Part shown: positions 5,937-8,739 of the stretch, one piece after another
Layout: every line of letters begins with the position of its first letter
Numbering within the stretch: the first letter of the stretch is position 1
Source: an uncultured Lachnospiraceae bacterium
Lineage (GTDB): Bacteria > Bacillota > Clostridia > Lachnospirales > Lachnospiraceae
DNA length: 8,739 nt
Assembly (NCBI GenBank): GCA_945836565.1
Contig: CAMALN010000053.1
Location: 1 to 8,739, forward strand
Direction of reading: 5' to 3'
Translations under genes and position numbers: made by a program
The notes under the pieces: generated by a model
Told to the model about the DNA's origin: nothing
Databases searched by the model: none
Seen by the model: only the letters and a program-made list of their open reading frames with translations

Positions 5937-8319
5937 CTATATCGCCTTCTTCTATGGTAATCTTAGGATTCTTCGATGCCGACTTGACATTTACTGACGC
6001 AATCCAGCTTAGGGCTTTTTCAAGCTCTGACTCGCTTATCTCTTTGCCGGCAAAACCAGCCTTATCAAGTATCCGCTCAAGCTCCTCAAGATTAATGTCA
6101 TATGCAAACGTGGCGCCACACGACTCATAACCTCTGTGTATGAAAGCAAGCTGCTCGTGATAATTCCTGCATGCCTTATATGCACTATTTCTCCTTGCTA
6201 TCCTTTTACTAAAGTCTCCATATTTCATTATAAGCTTATCACTGTTATTTGCTTTCACATATTTAGCTCTTTTTACAAATATGTGTCCACATCTAATACA
6301 AATCACAACAAGGATAACAGCAGCTATAGCTATGCCCACACTCGTTATTATTTTTCTAAGCGTTGCATCACTTATTCTTAAATTGATATCCGGAAGCGCG
6401 CCTCCTGCCGCAAGCCCATCTGCATCCTGAGGACCGACTACCTTATCGAACATATCCCAGAAATCATCCGTATCTTCCTCCTCATCAGAAGCAGGCGTCA
6501 CTTCAACAACACGCCAGCCTTTACCTCTTTCATATACTTCCACCCAGGCATGTGCATCAGCGTCCGTAACCTTCACCTCTACAAGTGCGGTCTCACCAAG
6601 CTCAGAATATCCATCATAGTAATCGCTGTAGCTCTCGCCTTCTACCAATTCACCATTCATAGTAATCTGATTATAATCGACTGCATAGCCCTCCACATAT
6701 CTTGCCGGTATGCCCATAGCTCTGAATGTGAGAACTGCTGCCGAAGCAAAATGAGCACAGTATCCCTTCCTGTTATCCTCCAGAAAATAGTTTACAAAGT
6801 CCTCTTTTTTCGGTGTCTTACCCGGCTTAATGGTATACGGAATATTCTCAGTGAAATAATCCTTAACCATCTCGATATTGTGATTATCGTCTCCTATCAT
6901 TCCAAGCTCATCGATAAAGCTGTTTATGGTATCTATATTTTCACTTGGAATCTCAAGATCTGTAGCAAGCAGCGGTTCACCCACATATTCATCTTCATTT
7001 ACATAGACAGCATTTCCTTCAATATAAGGATAATACGTTATATTTGCATATCTGCTATCATCAAATTCTACATCACTCATATAGTAAGGTGCGGCAAAAC
7101 GTACTCCATTTGTATCTACTGCAAGCTGCCGCATCACACCTCTTGAGCTTTTATCGCCATTTTGTTCATAGTAATTCCTATAAGCATTTGCCTCAGGTGT
7201 GTTTTCCTCATAATTTCTAATGTCCTCAACACTTGTCCATGTATTCTCATACGGATTATATCTTCCGCCGACAAAGGTTTTAAGATAGATTCTGTCATAG
7301 CAATACGGCGTAAACTGAAGTATTATATCCGTCTGCCCATCAATCTTTATAGATGCTACATTTCCAAGCTTACCGGAATTCAAACCGCCATTATCATCTC
7401 TGTTTCGATTAAAGCCTTGAAAACCCTCCAGCATAAATGTACTTATGCCGCTCATGGTTAGCTGCTTATATGGATTTTCCTCATGACCTACATTAAAATT
7501 ATCAACCGGCTTAAATGCACGAACATTTACAATAACCAAAAGAGCTATCAAAAATGTCCATATTCCGGCCTGAAGCATAGACCTTACATCATACACGTAA
7601 TCAAGCTGCGCCCTCTTATGCTTGCCCATACCCTGAAGCTTTTGCTTAAACTTGTTATTATCCCTCTTAACCTTTACCTGAGGACTATAGTGTCTTCCAA
7701 CCTTGAATACATAAGCCATAGCGATCCCGCCCAGTATCATAATGACGTAAAACACATCCGGCTCCATAACGAGATAAAGAGGAATAAGATTAAGTGACAT
7801 TATTACACAGAACACTGTCACATACTGCATTCGTCTGGATATATACACGTTAAGAAATACATCCAACACTATACCTACAAATAACACAAACAGGGTGACC
7901 GTGACATACCTGTTTTCTATCTGCTCAGTATAAAGCCTCTGGACGTCCACATCCAGATACGTGGATGCATTTTGTACCGTGATATTTACAACCGCATAGA
8001 AACCACTGTTTATATATGTTCTAAACACATACACCAGATACGCAAAGCTTATGAACAGCACCAGATATCCCAGATTCTCGACTAACAATCTGTAATAAAG
8101 CATGGCACACAGCATGGCCATAACAAATATTACCGTATGAGCCAGGAGCTGATTGTATCTAATACCAAAGGCAGACATATAAAAGCCTATACTTCCCATA
8201 GTGAGCAGATAGACCGTAAAGCCCTTTAGGAAAAGCGTCAATATTCTGTTTTCCTTCTTTTCGAAGAAGCTCTTGCCGATACTAAGACCTTCGCAAACCT
8301 CTATATCCTTCTCTGACAA
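5929..8319 (-). CDS. TgpA-like membrane transglutaminase-domain protein
   Basis: 796-residue envelope protein. About seven membrane spans fill residues 25-270 (roughly 25-50, 56-77, 82-102, 137-160, 165-184, 188-206, 250-268). A large domain follows (about 270-650), expected outside the cell, then one span (655-677) and a cytoplasmic tail to 796. The transglutaminase core has the nucleophile in RKGYCAHFASAAVLTFRAMG (517-536, Cys521) and the His in TDADAHAWVEVY (585-596, His590). The third position reads GWRVVEVTPAS (601-611), with Glu606 where Asp is usual. This layout matches proteins often encoded after DUF58 and MoxR genes; members are thought to act as transglutaminases or proteases on surface proteins, and the substrate here is unknown. 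The TTG start at 8319 directly follows the DUF58 stop and has AAGGGAG (8335..8329) 9 bases upstream; the first ATG (residue 41) would split the first membrane span. Confidence 0.
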   Translation of the reverse strand: MSEKDIEVCEGLSIGKSFFEKKENRILTLFLKGFTVYLLTMGSIGFYMSAFGIRYNQLLAHTVIFVMAMLCAMLYYRLLVENLGYLVLFISFAYLVYVFRTYINSGFYAVVNITVQNASTYLDVDVQRLYTEQIENRYVTVTLFVLFVGIVLDVFLNVYISRRMQYVTVFCVIMSLNLIPLYLVMEPDVFYVIMILGGIAMAYVFKVGRHYSPQVKVKRDNNKFKQKLQGMGKHKRAQLDYVYDVRSMLQAGIWTFLIALLVIVNVRAFKPVDNFNVGHEENPYKQLTMSGISTFMLEGFQGFNRNRDDNGGLNSGKLGNVASIKIDGQTDIILQFTPYCYDRIYLKTFVGGRYNPYENTWTSVEDIRNYEENTPEANAYRNYYEQNGDKSSRGVMRQLAVDTNGVRFAAPYYMSDVEFDDSRYANITYYPYIEGNAVYVNEDEYVGEPLLATDLEIPSENIDTINSFIDELGMIGDDNHNIEMVKDYFTENIPYTIKPGKTPKKEDFVNYFLEDNRKGYCAHFASAAVLTFRAMGIPARYVEGYAVDYNQITMNGELVEGESYSDYYDGYSELGETALVEVKVTDADAHAWVEVYERGKGWRVVEVTPASDEEEDTDDFWDMFDKVVGPQDADGLAAGGALPDINLRISDATLRKIITSVGIAIAAVILVVICIRCGHIFVKRAKYVKANNSDKLIMKYGDFSKRIARRNSAYKACRNYHEQLAFIHRGYESCGATFAYDINLEELERILDKAGFAGKEISESELEKALSWIASVNVKSASKNPKITIEEGDIVE

Positions 8320-8739
8320 TTAACCGTTCTCCCTTACTCCTACCATTGCTCTTCCTGCCTCAGCCTTTATATGAACAAAGGCCTTCATCTCCGGATGAAC
8401 ATCCGGCATATGCGAAGCTCCCTCATCCATATTCTCATAGGTCTGTTCATAAAAAAGTTTTTCAAACGCAGCGTCCAGCTCTTCCGTATAATCAATTCTT
8501 ACGTCCTGATATTCATAGCACGCAGCACTCCAATACATAAGCCTGACTGTTGTCTTCTCCGATACCAGATTCCTTATCATCGTATAAGTCGTGCTTAAGA
8601 CCGCCTCCAGCTCCATACGGTCTCTGCCGCATAGCTCAGGCAGGATAACCATCTGCTTATCCGACATGGAAACCCTGTCCTTAACCATCAGTATATCTCT
8701 CTTTGCCGACAGCTTCCAATGGATACTCATCAGCTTATC
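8320..8739 (-). CDS. DUF58-domain protein, C-terminal part (5' end cut by window edge)
   Basis: Only the last 139 residues are visible; the frame is open to the right edge, starting DKL before an internal Met at 8730, so that ATG is not the true start. The DUF58 signature is clear near the beginning: SIHWKLSAKRDILMVKD, matching the family's IHWK.SA...L.V block. The rest is a mixed alpha/beta C-terminal region of the von Willebrand A-like fold normally found in DUF58 proteins, ending REN-Gly-stop. The stop (8322..8320) directly abuts the TTG start of the transglutaminase gene, whose ribosome site lies inside this coding sequence, pointing to translational coupling. DUF58 proteins are commonly encoded between a MoxR AAA+ ATPase and a transglutaminase; their biochemical role is poorly defined. 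A MoxR gene would be expected beyond the right edge. Confidence 0.
   Translation of the reverse strand, partial: DKLMSIHWKLSAKRDILMVKDRVSMSDKQMVILPELCGRDRMELEAVLSTTYTMIRNLVSEKTTVRLMYWSAACYEYQDVRIDYTEELDAAFEKLFYEQTYENMDEGASHMPDVHPEMKAFVHIKAEAGRAMVGVRENG

Noticed and set aside
6550..7146. Plus-strand open frame of 198 codons opposite the transglutaminase gene
   Set aside because: The minus strand encodes the transglutaminase catalytic region here; the plus-strand product is rich in Ile, Cys and Tyr without domain pattern, as expected of an antisense shadow.
8728..8730. ATG at 8730 as the start of the DUF58 gene
   Set aside because: It lies directly before the conserved IHWK block in the C-terminal half of DUF58 proteins, and the frame continues upstream (DKL) to the window edge, so it is internal.

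Overview
The window looks like ordinary chromosome from a low-GC Gram-positive anaerobe, most likely a Lachnospiraceae-type Clostridia. The grounds are strong purine-rich Shine-Dalgarno sites (AAGGAGG, GGGGAG), heavy use of ATA and AGA codons, two in-frame TTG starts, and protein types common in that group. This assignment is inference from style, not from a marker gene. All seven genes I can support lie on the minus strand, so the window reads right to left. No rRNA, tRNA, CRISPR, insertion sequence, phage gene or integration site was seen, and no gene-free stretch exceeds 300 bases.

Right part (8739 down to 4501): the C-terminal end of a DUF58 protein (cut by the window edge), a large membrane-anchored transglutaminase-like protein, and a MATE-family exporter. 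They are packed stop-to-start or overlapping and end at a clear intrinsic terminator. DUF58 plus a TgpA-like transglutaminase is a familiar bacterial pair, often with a MoxR AAA+ ATPase gene that would lie off the right edge. The MATE gene overlaps the transglutaminase gene by 8 bases, so it appears to belong to the same transcript.

Middle part (4500 down to 826): a cassette of an AraC-type regulator with a cupin sensor domain, two ABC-2 permeases and their ATPase. The permeases and ATPase match the COG4587/COG3694/COG4586 type of three-gene exporter. The regulator overlaps the first permease by 32 bases and the other gaps are 4 and 21 bases, so this is almost certainly one operon. Its promoter region has a good -10, a poor -35 and two identical 11-bp direct repeats 44 bp apart that bracket the promoter, a plausible AraC-type operator. 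The exported substrate cannot be read from sequence.

Left part (825 down to 1): a 157-base spacer with a TGTGA-N6-TCACT palindrome of the CRP/FNR type, then the N-terminal 222 residues of a membrane acyltransferase (acyltransferase-3 type) that runs off the left edge. No terminator is visible between the ATPase and the acyltransferase.

Taken together these are cell-envelope and efflux functions. I see no sequence evidence for a wholly new system. The most useful leads are the direct-repeat operator, the MATE gene coupled to the DUF58/transglutaminase unit, and the CRP/FNR-like box.
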